NCBI RefSeq assembly: GCF_001586215.1
Contig: NZ_CP014634.1
Span: 372,001 to 436,000 of the forward strand
Direction: 5' to 3'
Length of the DNA: 64,000 nt
Source: Corynebacterium simulans
GTDB lineage: Bacteria > Actinomycetota > Actinomycetes > Mycobacteriales > Mycobacteriaceae
Part shown: one piece after another, positions 9,439 to 18,800 of the stretch
Layout of the letters: every line of letters starts with the position of its first letter
How positions within the stretch are numbered: position 1 is the stretch's first letter
Program-made: the position numbers and the translations under genes
Notes under the pieces: generated by a model
Seen by the model: the letters and a program-made list of their open reading frames with translations, nothing else
Databases searched by the model: none
Told to the model about the DNA's origin: nothing

Positions 9439-10104
9439 CTAGCGGCTACGGAGCAAAACTCGGGCTTCGTCGTTGGTCTGCGCGGCGGTTTCGAGAGCCG
9501 CGCGCAGCTGTGCACGGCCGCGGTGGATGCGCGAACGAACGGTACCCATCTTCACGCCCAGGGTCTCTGCGATTTCGTCGTAGCTCATTCCCACGACGTC
9601 ACACAGAACAACTGCTACACGGAAGTCAGGGGCCAGCTCGTCGAGCGCCTTTTGCAAGATCGGGTCCAAGTTGGCCACGGTATAAGCTTGCTCCGGGGTC
9701 ATATCGGTGCCGGGCACGCGCTCATAATCTTCCGGCAGGGCCTCCATCCGTATCTTGGCACGATGGCGGACCATATCTAAGAAGAGGTTGGTGGTAATCC
9801 GGTGCAACCAGCCGCGGAAAGTACCGGGCTGATACTTATCAAGCGAGCGGAACACACGCATGAAGGTCTCTTGGGTCAAGTCCTCTGCATCATGCTGGTT
9901 ACCGGACAAGCGGTATGCCAGGCGGTAAACGGAGTCTGCATGCTCGGCCACGAGCTCCGACCACGAAGGCATCGCAGCCTGGCCGGCGTCGAACGCGGCT
10001 GTGCCGCTGAGTTCTTCGGAAGCAGCGACGTGAGGCTCCGTTGGGCTAGTGGCCACACCAGTTTCCTGGCGCAAAGACGAATCGACGCGATGCTTCCTTT
10101 TCAT
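9439..10104 (-). CDS. sigE: ECF RNA polymerase sigma factor SigE
   Basis: This is an extracytoplasmic-function sigma factor. Region 2 spans about residues 50-120 ([20 protein letters not shown] for core binding, then [17 protein letters not shown]). Region 4 at about 150-205 ([20 protein letters not shown]) is the -35-recognition helix-turn-helix. The first 45 residues are a Ser/Thr/Ala-rich extension. The ATG at 10104 follows GGAAG at a normal distance. It is transcribed with the anti-sigma gene and divergent from the methyltransferase gene. This sigE/rseA/tatB/mrp order matches M. tuberculosis Rv1221-Rv1229c from memory and supports assignment as SigE, the envelope-stress sigma factor. Confidence 0.94.
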   Translation of the reverse strand: MKRKHRVDSSLRQETGVATSPTEPHVAASEELSGTAAFDAGQAAMPSWSELVAEHADSVYRLAYRLSGNQHDAEDLTQETFMRVFRSLDKYQPGTFRGWLHRITTNLFLDMVRHRAKIRMEALPEDYERVPGTDMTPEQAYTVANLDPILQKALDELAPDFRVAVVLCDVVGMSYDEIAETLGVKMGTVRSRIHRGRAQLRAALETAAQTNDEARVLLRSR

Positions 10105-10255
10105 GCTTTCATCTTCCTATACCGAGCTTCAAAACGCCAGACAGTACCCTGCGAAGTGACTGTGAGCGTCACCGAAAACAAAAACTTCTACCTCATCAGT
10201 AACAATCCTGGCGTCTTGACACCGCATACACAGAAAATTACCTATGGTTTAGGTT

Positions 10256-10900
10256 GTGACTAATACGGCATACGACGCACTGCGTTCTTACATCGAATCC
10301 ACCAGCGAAGTTTCTACGGCACTCGCCGGGGCCCGTTCCCATGCCGAGGAATTTGGCTTGTCCGTACCGGACGAAGCAACCGGGCAGCTTCTTTCCTCCC
10401 TTTCCGCAGCCAGCTCTGGCACTGATCGCCCCCAGGCCATCGCTATTACTCCGGCTGCTGCTGTAGCCGGAATCTACCTCCTGCAGGGCCTGCCTAACAA
10501 TGGAATCGTCACCTGCATCGATCCGGAGGCAGAGCATCAGGCCATGGCGAAGACCACCTTCCGTGAGGCTGGCTTTGCCACCACCCGCGCGCGCTTTTTG
10601 CCCTCCCATCCTCTGGAGGTCATGGGACGTCTCGCCACCGCTTCTTATCAATTGATCTTCGCAGACGTTCCCGCGCTGGATATGCCGGCTCTTATCAACG
10701 CCGCTTTCCCACTGCTGCGTAAGAACGGCACGCTGGTTCTCGCGAACTCTTTGTTGGATGGCACCCTCGCCGACACCACCCGCAGCGACCGCGACACTGC
10801 CGCTGCCCGAGAAGCAGACGAGCTCGCCCGCTCACTCGAAGACGCCGTAGTAACCCGTCTACCACTGGGTTCCGGCCTAACGCTTATCACCAAGCGCTAA
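10256..10900 (+). CDS. O-methyltransferase family protein
   Basis: This is a class I SAM-dependent methyltransferase of the O-methyltransferase family 3 type, 214 residues. The fold is recognisable from AAVAGIYLLQGLPNNGIVTC followed by the acidic residue IDPEAEHQ (ribose binding), and from ADVPALDMPALINAAFPLLR. Motif I is weakly conserved (ITPAAAVAG instead of GxGxG), so catalysis is likely but unproven. The GTG start at 10256 is the first codon in frame and gives the expected N-terminus. The gene is divergent from sigE across 151 bp, the same pairing as Rv1220c/sigE in M. tuberculosis. The substrate is unknown. Confidence 0.85.
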   Translation: MTNTAYDALRSYIESTSEVSTALAGARSHAEEFGLSVPDEATGQLLSSLSAASSGTDRPQAIAITPAAAVAGIYLLQGLPNNGIVTCIDPEAEHQAMAKTTFREAGFATTRARFLPSHPLEVMGRLATASYQLIFADVPALDMPALINAAFPLLRKNGTLVLANSLLDGTLADTTRSDRDTAAAREADELARSLEDAVVTRLPLGSGLTLITKR

Positions 10901-10906
10901 GAAAGT

Positions 10907-10960
10907 AGAAACCTCACACGAGATACAGGCGGCTGCCCCTTCATCTCGTGTGAGGCTTCT
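10907..10960. terminator. Bidirectional terminator between methyltransferase gene and glgC
   Basis: Inverted repeat with an 18-nt arm (AGAAACCTCACACGAGAT) and one mismatch, around an 18-nt loop, followed by TGTGTTTTCTC on the plus strand. It lies between two convergent stops. Confidence 0.8.
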
Positions 10961-10984
10961 GTGTTTTCTCCCCGCCGCGGTGCG

Positions 10985-12202
10985 CTAGACGGTTTCGTTC
11001 TTGCCCACGACGACAACGCCGCCGTCAGAGACCTTAAAGCGGGACTCGTCGCGCTCGCGGTCGCAGCCGATGATGGCACCTTCGGAAACCACCACGTTCT
11101 TATCCAAAATGGCATGGCGGACAACCGCGCCCTTGCCCACGCGCACGCCTGGCAGCAGCACCGAGCCTTCTACTGAAGCTCCGTCGGCCACATGCACGTC
11201 CGAGGACAGCACAGAGTTGCGCACGGTGCCGCCGGAGATGATGCAGCCGGGGGCCACCATGGAAGACTGCGCGATGCCGTTTTGGACGAACTTCGCTGGC
11301 GGAAGGTTGGACTCATCCGTGGAGTGGATGGGCCAATGATTGTTATAAAGATTGAAAATCGGGTGCACCGAAATTAAGTCCATGTGGGCTTCGTAGAAAG
11401 AATCGATGGTGCCCACATCGCGCCAATAACCATGATCGCGCTCAGTAGAACCTGGCACGTCATTGGCCATGAAGTCATAGACATGCGCCTGCCCGCGCTC
11501 CACGAAGTACGGAATGATGTCGCCGCCCATGTCGTGGTCGGAGTTTTCATTCTCCTCGTCCTTTAGCAGGGCCTCAATCAGAGCATCAGCCGTAAAGACG
11601 TAGTTACCCATGGACGCATAGGTCATGTTCGGATCATCCGGGGTCGAAGGCGGATTATCCGGCTTTTCCAAAAACTCGGTGATGGTTCCCATACCATCTG
11701 CCTGAATGCAGCCAAATGCGGTGGCCTCGCTACGCGGCACGCGAATGCCCGCCACGGAGCAGTCGAGCCCGGTAGCGATGTGTTCCTGAACCATCTGCTG
11801 CGGGTCCATGCGATAGACGTGGTCTGCGCCGAAGACGATGACATAGTCCGGCTTTTCGTCATAAATCAAGTTAAGCGACTGGACAATAGCGTCGGCGGAA
11901 CCGTTGTACCAGCGCTTGCCGCGACGCTGCTGTGCGGGCACGGAGGCGATGTACTGGGAAGTCGGGCCAGACAGATTCCAAGCCTGCGAGATGTGACGGT
12001 CTAGGGAATGGGATTTGTATTGAGTGAGCACCGCAATCTTGAGGTAGCCCGCGTTGACGAGGTTAGACAGGACGAAGTCGATGAGGCGGTAGGAGCCGCC
12101 GAAAGGGACGGCGGGCTTTGCGCGATCTTCCGTGAGGGGGAATAGGCGCTTGCCTTCACCGCCGGCGAGGACAATGGCGAGAACATTAGGCTGGGATTTC
12201 AC
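10985..12202 (-). CDS. glgC: Glucose-1-phosphate adenylyltransferase
   Basis: GlgC makes ADP-glucose from ATP and glucose-1-phosphate for glycogen and maltosyl-phosphate synthesis. The nucleotide-binding loop [13 protein letters not shown] is at about residue 12, followed by [27 protein letters not shown] marks the catalytic centre, and a left-handed beta-helix with hexapeptide-like repeats forms the C-terminus. The GTG at 12202 is chosen because [17 protein letters not shown] matches the family N-terminus. The open frame runs 44 codons further upstream but overlaps the promoter region. The protein has 405 residues, the normal length. It is divergent from glgA across 109 bp, so both promoters share this gap. 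Confidence 0.95.
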   Translation of the reverse strand: MKSQPNVLAIVLAGGEGKRLFPLTEDRAKPAVPFGGSYRLIDFVLSNLVNAGYLKIAVLTQYKSHSLDRHISQAWNLSGPTSQYIASVPAQQRRGKRWYNGSADAIVQSLNLIYDEKPDYVIVFGADHVYRMDPQQMVQEHIATGLDCSVAGIRVPRSEATAFGCIQADGMGTITEFLEKPDNPPSTPDDPNMTYASMGNYVFTADALIEALLKDEENENSDHDMGGDIIPYFVERGQAHVYDFMANDVPGSTERDHGYWRDVGTIDSFYEAHMDLISVHPIFNLYNNHWPIHSTDESNLPPAKFVQNGIAQSSMVAPGCIISGGTVRNSVLSSDVHVADGASVEGSVLLPGVRVGKGAVVRHAILDKNVVVSEGAIIGCDRERDESRFKVSDGGVVVVGKNETV

Positions 12203-12311
12203 ATGTTCCAACCTATTCAGTTTTAGGCCGCTTCGCAGAGGAAATAGGTCAAAAACTACCCCCACGAAAGTTTTCTGCACGGTATGGGTTTTCTCCGTAT
12301 TCTGGGAGGAT

Positions 12312-13466
12312 ATGAGAGCCGGAATTTTTTCCAAGGAATACCCACCTGAAATTTATGGTGGCGCTGGCGTGCACGTCGCCGAGCTAACCCGCTTCATGCG
12401 GGAGTTAATCGATGTTTCCGTTCACTGTATGGGCGGCCCACGTGAGGAAAAGGACGTCTTCAACCACGGCGTCGATCCAGAACTTTCCGCAGCCAACCCC
12501 GCTATCCAGACTCTTTCCACGGGGCTGCGCATGGCAAATGCAGCTTCCGATATTGATATCGCGCATTCCCACACCTGGTACTCCGGCCTCGGTGGCCATC
12601 TTGCCGCCCGCCTTTACGACATCCCACATGTGGTCACCGCCCACTCTTTAGAGCCACACCGCCCATGGAAGCGTGAGCAGCTCGCTGGCGGCTACGAGAT
12701 TTCCTCGTGGTCCGAGAAAAACGCCATGGAATACGCCGACGGCGTCATCGCGGTTTCCGCTGGCATGAAAGCCTCCATTCTGGATGCTTATCCCCGCATC
12801 GATGAGTCCAAGGTGCATGTTGTGCTCAATGGCATCGATACCGAGCTGTGGCAGCCGCGCGAGGCAGACTACCTGGACAAACTCGGCGTCGACAAGCAGC
12901 GCCCCATCGTTGCCTTCGTCGGCCGCATCACCCGCCAAAAGGGCGTGAAGCACCTGCTGAAGGCCGCGGCCCAGTTTGATTCAGACGTCCAGCTGGTGCT
13001 GTGCGCAGGCGCTCCCGATACTCCAGAAATCGCCGCGGAAACCGCAGCTTTGGTCGAAGACCTGCAGGCCAACCGCGACGGCGTGTTCTGGGTGCAGGAA
13101 ATGCTCTCTCGCAGCCTCATCCAAGAGGTGTACTCTGGCGCCGACGTCTTCGTATGTCCTTCTATCTACGAGCCTTTGGGAATCGTTAACTTGGAGGCCA
13201 TGGCGTGCGGGACTGCAGTAGTTGCATCTGACGTCGGAGGAATCCCCGAGGTTGTCGTCGACGGTGAGACCGGAATCCTCGTCCACTACGACGAAAATGC
13301 GGTCGCTGACTTCGAGGCTAACCTCGCCACTGCAGTCAACCAGGTCGCCGCCGACAAGGAGCGCGCAACCGCATTCGGCCAAGCCGGCCGCATGCGAGCT
13401 GTGGAGAAGTTCTCGTGGGCCACCATCGCCTCCCAGACCGTAGATATTTACCGCGCACTGATTTAA
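12312..13466 (+). CDS. glgA: Glycogen synthase / maltose-1-phosphate synthase (GT4 family)
   Basis: This ADP-glucose-dependent glycosyltransferase has 384 residues. The N-terminus [21 protein letters not shown] contains the donor-binding loop. [10 protein letters not shown] marks the linker, and the GT4 C-terminal E-x7-E motif is in [14 protein letters not shown]. The closest relatives, including Rv1212c of M. tuberculosis, are called GlgA but some have been shown to act as GlgM, making alpha-maltose-1-phosphate (family knowledge). Sequence alone does not decide between them. The ATG at 12312 has GGGAGG only 2-3 nt upstream, an unusually short spacing, but the N-terminus is conserved. It is divergent from glgC. 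Confidence 0.92.
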   Translation: MRAGIFSKEYPPEIYGGAGVHVAELTRFMRELIDVSVHCMGGPREEKDVFNHGVDPELSAANPAIQTLSTGLRMANAASDIDIAHSHTWYSGLGGHLAARLYDIPHVVTAHSLEPHRPWKREQLAGGYEISSWSEKNAMEYADGVIAVSAGMKASILDAYPRIDESKVHVVLNGIDTELWQPREADYLDKLGVDKQRPIVAFVGRITRQKGVKHLLKAAAQFDSDVQLVLCAGAPDTPEIAAETAALVEDLQANRDGVFWVQEMLSRSLIQEVYSGADVFVCPSIYEPLGIVNLEAMACGTAVVASDVGGIPEVVVDGETGILVHYDENAVADFEANLATAVNQVAADKERATAFGQAGRMRAVEKFSWATIASQTVDIYRALI

Positions 13467-13492
13467 ATCGAAATTCTTTAGAAAGGTACTTT

Positions 13493-14935
13493 GTGACAAC
13501 CCATCGTCCTGAACTGCACTTCACGCCTGAGTCTGGAGTCCTCGAGGCTCCGGCCGGCGTGCTGCTAGACGGCAATACGTGGCACCTGTTTTTCCAGTAC
13601 CGCCACGAACTTTCCGCCCCGGCGCGCTGGGGACACAACTATTCTGAAGAATTTCCATTCGATTGGTTAGAGTGCGACGACGCACTTGCCCCTGTCGGCG
13701 GTGAGCTTTCCTTGCGCGCCGGTTCTGTAGCCGCGGGCGAGGATGCCATCAACCTCTACTTCACATCCGTGACTTCCACCGGCACCTCGGTGCGCTTGGC
13801 GCGCTACACCGATTTCAACGATGTCTGCGAAATTTCGGATGACTCCAACGCACTAGACCCGAACGTCGTGCGCTATGGCGAGGTAGCCGCCAACGTCACC
13901 AATTACTCCCGCTTCCGCTCGCCTTCCGTGGTTCCAGACTGGGTCGCGGTCGACCGCGATGAAGGCCACGAGGGCTGGCTCATGCTCGCACTAACCGGCC
14001 ACTCCGACGCACCGTTGCCCGTTATCCTGCGCTCGGCCGACGGCTTGACCTGGAATGTGGAAGGCCCGCTCGAGTTCGATGGCGATCCTGGTTTCAACGA
14101 GGGCGAGGTCCCGGCAAACTCGCCGATTCCACCGGTTGTCTCTCCACGCCTGGTCCGCTTGCGTGACGAGGTAGATGAGCGCATTTACGACGTCCTCCTG
14201 GTTACCCTTGAGCGCGATAACCGCGATGTCTCCGGTTACCTCGTCGGCCGCTTGGAGGGCACCACCTTCACCGTCGCCTCCGGTTTCCAGCGCATCGACT
14301 TCGGCCATGATTTCTCCCGCCCGCGCAACACCAACACCACCGAGGGCACCATCCTGCAGGAGACCCGCTACGACGAAGCGGTTGTCCTGGGTCTTCTCAA
14401 CGGCAATGGCCGCGGCGACGATCCTGCAGCGCATCCTTCCTTTGAGGAGGAAGGATGGGCCAATACCCTCGCACTGCCGCGACGCATCACCCTGCAGGGC
14501 GGCAAGCTCTTCCAGACTCCTCCGCGCGGCCTGCCGGATGCCATCCGCCAGTCAGAGCGCGCCCGCTCCTGGGTCGGCGTAATGGATGTCCCGGAAGGCT
14601 CCTCCGTCACCGTCACCTTGCTCGACGGCAACGGCAAGCCCTCGGCAGTCATCACCCATGCTGGCAGCACACTGACCTTGGATCGTTCCATGGGCACTGC
14701 TTTCGATTCCTATTTCAAGGACTCGGCTCCTGCCGTGGCGCATTTGGCTGAGGGCGATTCCGATTCCCTCACCGTCGTGGTCGACGGTGCCACCGTAGAG
14801 GTCTACGCCGACGGCGGCCAGGTAGCCATGGGCTCCCGCGTCTACTTCGACGGCGGTTGCTCTGATATCCAGGTCGAGACCGCCGGTGAGGCCGTCATCG
14901 AGCAATCCTGGCAGCGCAAAGGCTCGCAGCTCTAA
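13493..14935 (+). CDS. GH32-fold protein (levanase/invertase-like) lacking catalytic motifs
   Basis: The 480-residue product has the outline of glycoside hydrolase family 32: a beta-propeller start (LHFTPESG, then WHLFFQYRH), the motif FGHDFSRPRNT (family GxDFYAPQ), and a C-terminal beta-sandwich. The catalytic positions differ. The nucleophile motif NDPNG reads EAPAG, the RDP motif reads FRSPSV, and the acid/base ECP motif is not found where expected (EVPANSPIPP). Hydrolysis of fructosides is therefore doubtful, and it may bind sugars without cleaving them. The GTG start has AAAGG 6-7 nt upstream. It follows glgA by 26 bp and is probably cotranscribed, which suggests a role in glucan metabolism (inference). 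Confidence 0.8.
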   Translation: MTTHRPELHFTPESGVLEAPAGVLLDGNTWHLFFQYRHELSAPARWGHNYSEEFPFDWLECDDALAPVGGELSLRAGSVAAGEDAINLYFTSVTSTGTSVRLARYTDFNDVCEISDDSNALDPNVVRYGEVAANVTNYSRFRSPSVVPDWVAVDRDEGHEGWLMLALTGHSDAPLPVILRSADGLTWNVEGPLEFDGDPGFNEGEVPANSPIPPVVSPRLVRLRDEVDERIYDVLLVTLERDNRDVSGYLVGRLEGTTFTVASGFQRIDFGHDFSRPRNTNTTEGTILQETRYDEAVVLGLLNGNGRGDDPAAHPSFEEEGWANTLALPRRITLQGGKLFQTPPRGLPDAIRQSERARSWVGVMDVPEGSSVTVTLLDGNGKPSAVITHAGSTLTLDRSMGTAFDSYFKDSAPAVAHLAEGDSDSLTVVVDGATVEVYADGGQVAMGSRVYFDGGCSDIQVETAGEAVIEQSWQRKGSQL

Positions 14936-14963
14936 GCGCGGCGTGTTTTAACACTCAAAACGG

Positions 14964-15007
14964 CAAGAAGGAAAGGCAGAGCATCTGTGCTCTGCCTTTC
15001 CTTCTTG
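14964..15007. terminator. Strong bidirectional terminator after the glgA operon
   Basis: Perfect 19-bp inverted repeat (CAAGAAGGAAAGGCAGAGC and its complement) with a 6-nt loop ATCTGT, followed by TTT. It sits between the convergent GH32-like and rlmA-like genes. Confidence 0.92.
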
Positions 15008-15049
15008 TTTATGCAACCGGCCAAGCGTTTGGGCCTTGCACACCGCCTT

Positions 15050-15916
15050 TTAGACTGCGCGCAGACGGTCCAGGCGGGCATGAGCGGTGACCTGCATGGT
15101 CTCTGGTAATTTTGCCATGCGCTCAGCAAGCTCTTCCTTTTCAAGGTGGCGGGCAGACGGGCTCATGCCAACCTGCGCGGCAATAGAGGCGCGATCCAGG
15201 GTCATCGGATAAGAGATATCAACCGGATCTGCTGCCTGCTCCAGGTAGCCGGCGGCCTGCTCGTACATGCGCTCGATCTTGCCTTCTTCCACGCCCAAGA
15301 TTCCCAGCGGCTCGCGCAGTTCATCCAGATGGCCGAGGTCCGGAGTCAAGACAATGACCTCGCCGCCTGGACGCAAGATGCGCTGGAACTCCGCTGGGTT
15401 GCGCGGGGCAAAGACCACCGATACCGCATCGATGGAATCATCCTGCAGCGGCAACCGCTCCCACACATCCGCCACCACGGCGCCAACGCGCGGATGGCAC
15501 TTTGCCAGATGCTTGGCAGCATGTGGGGAAATATCCAAACCAACGCCACGGGCCTCAGCGATGGAATCCAAGGTATGTGCTAGGTAATAGCCGGTGCCGG
15601 CACCGACTTCAAGCAGCATAGGCTCGGCAGTCTCAGGCAACTCGTTGGCATCAAGTGCGTCCTGCACTGCGCCAGTGACAGCCTCCACAAATGGGGCGAA
15701 GTGGCCCAAAGACAAGAAGGTCTCACGCGCGGAAACCATCTCACTGGAATCGCCCTTATGCTTTAGCCCTGCCCCGGGGGCAAGGGTGACATAGCCTTGT
15801 TTGGCCACATCAAAAGAGTGCCCAGACTCAGAGACGAGACGAGCAAAATCGTCGGCGCCGCTTAGCGCGGTGCCATCGTTTGGGTCGGCCAGAACATCGA
15901 TGACGTGTGAAAGCAT
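15050..15916 (-). CDS. RlmA-like 23S rRNA (guanine-N1)-methyltransferase
   Basis: This 288-residue SAM-dependent methyltransferase resembles RlmA/TlrB, which methylates G745 or G748 of 23S rRNA. The SAM-binding motif is LEVGAGTGYYLAHTLD (about residues 102-117), and VVFAPRNPAEFQRILRPGGE matches the family. The N-terminal part ending GHSFDVAKQGYVTL aligns with the RlmA zinc-finger region, but the Cys residues that normally bind zinc are replaced (DVLADPNDGTAL and LVSESGHSFD). The protein therefore appears to lack the metal site. It is monocistronic, convergent with the GH32-like gene and 10 bp from the DUF3117 gene. Confidence 0.85.
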   Translation of the reverse strand: MLSHVIDVLADPNDGTALSGADDFARLVSESGHSFDVAKQGYVTLAPGAGLKHKGDSSEMVSARETFLSLGHFAPFVEAVTGAVQDALDANELPETAEPMLLEVGAGTGYYLAHTLDSIAEARGVGLDISPHAAKHLAKCHPRVGAVVADVWERLPLQDDSIDAVSVVFAPRNPAEFQRILRPGGEVIVLTPDLGHLDELREPLGILGVEEGKIERMYEQAAGYLEQAADPVDISYPMTLDRASIAAQVGMSPSARHLEKEELAERMAKLPETMQVTAHARLDRLRAV

Positions 15917-15926
15917 GCCTTAAAGA

Positions 15927-16094
15927 CTAGCTGGAAACTTCGGTCAGCAATGAACCAAGTTCCGCAGCCTCCTCTTTTGTGAGCTCCACAACAATACGGC
16001 CACCACCATCGGAGGGGATTCGCATGACAATTTTGCGGGACTCCTCAACCGCTTCCATTGGCCCACCTGTCGTGCGTGGCTTCATAGCTGCCAT
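15927..16094 (-). CDS. DUF3117 small conserved protein
   Basis: This 55-residue protein begins MAAMKPRTTGGPMEAVEESR and continues KIVMRIPSDGGGRIVVELT, the hallmark of the actinobacterial DUF3117 family (Rv1211 in M. tuberculosis). Its function is unknown. A good ribosome binding site (AAAGGAG) lies about 11 nt before the ATG at 16094. The neighbours gpgS, folP2 and a DivIVA-like gene are the same as in mycobacteria, so the assignment is supported by both sequence and position. Confidence 0.93.
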   Translation of the reverse strand: MAAMKPRTTGGPMEAVEESRKIVMRIPSDGGGRIVVELTKEEAAELGSLLTEVSS

Positions 16095-16173
16095 AGCTGT
16101 ACCGCTCCTTTGGGATGTAAAATTTTTGGGTTACCCAAACCACTCTACGCCTTTATTGCTAGTCAAGGGGCGG

Positions 16174-16455
16174 TTACGAAATTGGTCTAGCCGTTTCGCC
16201 CTCGCTTCGGTAGCGCTTTTCTACCTCCGCCAGCAAGGCATCCACCTGGGATTGGCGGTATCCATGGGAAACGACGTCGAACTTGATGTCATCAAAGTTG
16301 CCATCTTGAAGCGCTCGCTGATTGTTTGCCAACACATCGCGTTTTTCATCAAGATCGTCTAGCACTTCCCCCCGCCCAAAAATCGAGCCCCACGCCCATG
16401 TTCCTAAAACCACCAACGCGAGCAGAACGACGATAAGCAAAATCCACGACAGCAT
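16174..16455 (-). CDS. DivIVA-domain membrane protein (Rv1209-like)
   Basis: This 93-residue protein has one N-terminal transmembrane helix (MLSWILLIVVLLALVVLGTW) and a cytoplasmic part. The segment FDVVSHGYRQSQVDALLAEV is the DivIVA-type repeat seen in small actinobacterial membrane proteins. Its role is unknown, though DivIVA-like proteins often link to cell-wall growth sites. It lies 3 bp downstream of gpgS on the same strand and is probably translated from the gpgS transcript. Confidence 0.85.
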   Translation of the reverse strand: MLSWILLIVVLLALVVLGTWAWGSIFGRGEVLDDLDEKRDVLANNQRALQDGNFDDIKFDVVSHGYRQSQVDALLAEVEKRYRSEGETARPIS

Positions 16456-16458
16456 GGG

Positions 16459-17193
16459 CTAAAGCTTACCGCCGGATGGTTCACGTTGAGCAACAGGACC
16501 TATTACTCCGTCGCGTGACAAAATCGTGCGCGCGACCACCTCAGCCATGGGCGCAAGCTCATGCAGCGGCCGGTTGCGGTGGATGCGCTCGCCAAGGTCT
16601 ACTTCGGCGATGGAAGAAACACCGCAGCGCTTAGCGACGTCGATAAGCAGCCCGGCTTCCACCCCGTAGCCATCAACAAATGGCAATGCCCGAGCCAGCG
16701 ACGTGCGCAGCGCATATTCGCCACCCAAGGGCTGTGCGATATCTCCGAGCTCCGGGAAGAAGGTGCGCAGCAAAGGCTTAGCGGTCAACTCCGTGACCCG
16801 CCCGCCGCCGCTTGGGGCACCGTTGAAGGTACGACGATAAGTAGCTTTGACCATCTGGATCTCTGGATCCGCAAACGGCGCAGCCAACTGCGCGACCATC
16901 CCTGGACACGCAGACTCCAAGTCGGCATCAACGAAGACCACGATGTCACCTTGCGCTGCGGCGACCCCGCGCCAGAGGGATTCACCCTTGCCCGGCCGCG
17001 GCGCAATCTCCGGCAGGATTTCGCGCCAGTTGTATACCTTTGCTCCGGCAGCGGCAGCGCGCTGCGCGGTGTGATCCGTGGAGTCAGCATCGACAACGAT
17101 GACCTCCATTGGGTCATCTGCCAAACAGGCTCGTACCACGTTCGCGACGGTTGCTTCCTCGTTGAGCGCTGGGATGATGACAGAAACGCTCAT
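16459..17193 (-). CDS. gpgS: Glucosyl-3-phosphoglycerate synthase
   Basis: GpgS is a GT81 glycosyltransferase that joins glucose from a nucleotide sugar to 3-phosphoglycerate, the first step of glucosylglycerate and methylglucose lipopolysaccharide synthesis. The GT-A fold start is MSVSVIIPALNEEATVANVV, followed by VDADSTD and the metal-binding FVDADLES. GEYALRTSLARALPFVDGYG is the acceptor region. The ATG at 17193 overlaps the folP2 stop by 4 bp (ATGA), indicating translational coupling. The open frame extends 42 codons upstream, but that part is folP2 sequence in another frame. 244 residues is slightly short, since the mycobacterial enzyme carries an extra N-terminal region. Confidence 0.92.
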   Translation of the reverse strand: MSVSVIIPALNEEATVANVVRACLADDPMEVIVVDADSTDHTAQRAAAAGAKVYNWREILPEIAPRPGKGESLWRGVAAAQGDIVVFVDADLESACPGMVAQLAAPFADPEIQMVKATYRRTFNGAPSGGGRVTELTAKPLLRTFFPELGDIAQPLGGEYALRTSLARALPFVDGYGVEAGLLIDVAKRCGVSSIAEVDLGERIHRNRPLHELAPMAEVVARTILSRDGVIGPVAQREPSGGKL

Positions 17194-18041
17194 GCGAGCC
17201 CACGGGTGGTGTTCAGCGGGGCCATCGTGCCTTCGATAGCTGCGGTCATACGAATGACGTCGAGGGTCTCCGCGACCTCGTGGACGCGGAAAGCGGCCAC
17301 ACCATGCGCCGCCGACCACGCGGTTGCGGCCAATGTCCCTGCCACGCGCTTGCCGACGCCGCGGTCCAAAGTCTCGCCTACGAAGTCCTTGTTAGACAAC
17401 GCCATCAGTACCGGCCAGCCCGTGGCAACAACCTCGTCGATGCGGCGCAGCAACTCCAGCCCGTGAAAGGTGTTCTTGCCAAAGTCGTGGGTTGGGTCGA
17501 TAAAGACCAGCTCCTCCGGGCACCCCAGGCTCGCCGCCTTTTCTGCCAGAGCAGTCGTCTCCGCGATGACATCCGCTACGACGTCGTCAAAGTGCACGCG
17601 GTGTGGGCGCGTGCGTGGGGTGACGCCGCCCGTATGCGAGCAGACATAGCCGACCTTATGTTCTCCGGCGACTTCGATGAGCTCAGGGTCCCAGCCCGCC
17701 CATGTGTCATTGATGAGCGTCGCCCCGGCTGTGATGGCGGCTTCGGCAACGCTTGCGCGCCATGTATCTACTGAGATGGTGACATCCGGGTAGCGCTCGT
17801 GCGCCGCGGCAATCGTGGGAACCACGCGCTCGATCTCTTCCTGCGCGTCCACGGCTTCGCCAGGCCCTGCCTTCACGCCACCGATGTCGACGATGCTGGC
17901 ACCCTGCTCGATCACCTCGGCACAGCGGCGAAGGGCCTCAGCTTCGGCGAAGGTTGCGCCCTTGTCATAGAACGAATCCGGCGTGCGATTGACAATTGCC
18001 ATCACCTGCGCCAACTTGGCGCTACGCGGATTAGCGCTCAT
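17190..18041 (-). CDS. folP2: Dihydropteroate synthase homologue FolP2
   Basis: This is a TIM-barrel pterin-binding protein of the dihydropteroate synthase family. Motifs are VMAIVNRTPDSFYDKGATF near residue 13, GASIVDIGGVKAGPGEAV, ISVDTWR, INDTWAGWDPE, and FIDPTHDFGKNTFHGLELLR. The normal signature Gly-Glu-Ser-Thr-Arg-Pro is changed to GGVKAGPG, as in FolP2 paralogues of mycobacteria, which were reported to lack clear synthase activity (family knowledge). It overlaps gpgS by 4 bp and the LOG-family gene by 11 bp, so the three form one operon. An in-frame GTG at 18044 is an alternative start. Confidence 0.9.
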   Translation of the reverse strand: MSANPRSAKLAQVMAIVNRTPDSFYDKGATFAEAEALRRCAEVIEQGASIVDIGGVKAGPGEAVDAQEEIERVVPTIAAAHERYPDVTISVDTWRASVAEAAITAGATLINDTWAGWDPELIEVAGEHKVGYVCSHTGGVTPRTRPHRVHFDDVVADVIAETTALAEKAASLGCPEELVFIDPTHDFGKNTFHGLELLRRIDEVVATGWPVLMALSNKDFVGETLDRGVGKRVAGTLAATAWSAAHGVAAFRVHEVAETLDVIRMTAAIEGTMAPLNTTRGLA

Positions 18042-18795
18042 CACGAATCCGCTTATCGCTCATCACCTTGTGCGAGTTCACGATGTGTGCGACCGCTTCG
18101 TCGACGTCATCAGTAAGCAGGAACAAGTCCATGTCTGATGCGCTGATAAGGCCGCGTGCTGCCATGGTGGACTTCATCCACTCTAGGAGTCCGGACCAGT
18201 ACTCGGTGCCCATCAGGACGATTGGATAATTGGTGACCTTTCCGGTTTGCACCATGCAGGCCACCTCAAAGAACTCGTCCATGGTGCCCATGCCACCAGG
18301 CAGACAGATAAAAGCCTGGGAATACTTCAAGAACATCGTCTTGCGGGCAAAGAAGTAACGGAAGTTCAATCCCAGATCGACGTATTCGTTAAGTCCCTGT
18401 TCATGCGGAAGCTCGATGCCAAGGCCTACCGAAAGGCCTTTTTCCTCATAAGCACCACGATTCGCAGCCTCCATTAGTCCTGGGCCGCCACCGGTGATGA
18501 CCGCGTACTGGGCATTGGTTAGCGCTTTGCCCACGCGAACGCCCAAGTCATATTCCGGCGTGCCCTCGCCCAGACGTGCGGAGCCGAAGACGGTGACAGC
18601 CTTCGGCAGCTTTGCCAAAGCATCAAAACCCGAGACGAATTCCCCCTGGATGCGCAGAACCCGCCACGGGTCCGCGTGCTGCCATTCGTGGTCGGCCCCG
18701 GATTCCAGCAGGCGCTGGTCATAGGTTGAGGTCTGCTCGCCCTCGGTGCGCAGCAATAATGGTCCGCGCAGGGTGCGATTACGTTCTGGCGACAT
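18031..18795 (-). CDS. LOG/TIGR00730 family Rossmann-fold protein
   Basis: The family signature PGGMGTMDEFFEV is at about residue 166, with GGGPGLMEAANRGA at about 100. This places the 254-residue product in the LOG family. Members act as nucleoside 5'-monophosphate phosphoribohydrolases, and Rv1205 of M. tuberculosis makes cytokinins this way. An N-terminal extension of about 60 residues (with DPWRVLRIQGEFVSGFDAL) marks the longer actinobacterial subgroup. It is 5 bp from dapE and overlaps folP2. The exact substrate here is not established. Confidence 0.88.
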   Translation of the reverse strand: MSPERNRTLRGPLLLRTEGEQTSTYDQRLLESGADHEWQHADPWRVLRIQGEFVSGFDALAKLPKAVTVFGSARLGEGTPEYDLGVRVGKALTNAQYAVITGGGPGLMEAANRGAYEEKGLSVGLGIELPHEQGLNEYVDLGLNFRYFFARKTMFLKYSQAFICLPGGMGTMDEFFEVACMVQTGKVTNYPIVLMGTEYWSGLLEWMKSTMAARGLISASDMDLFLLTDDVDEAVAHIVNSHKVMSDKRIRDER

Positions 18796-18800
18796 ATTGG

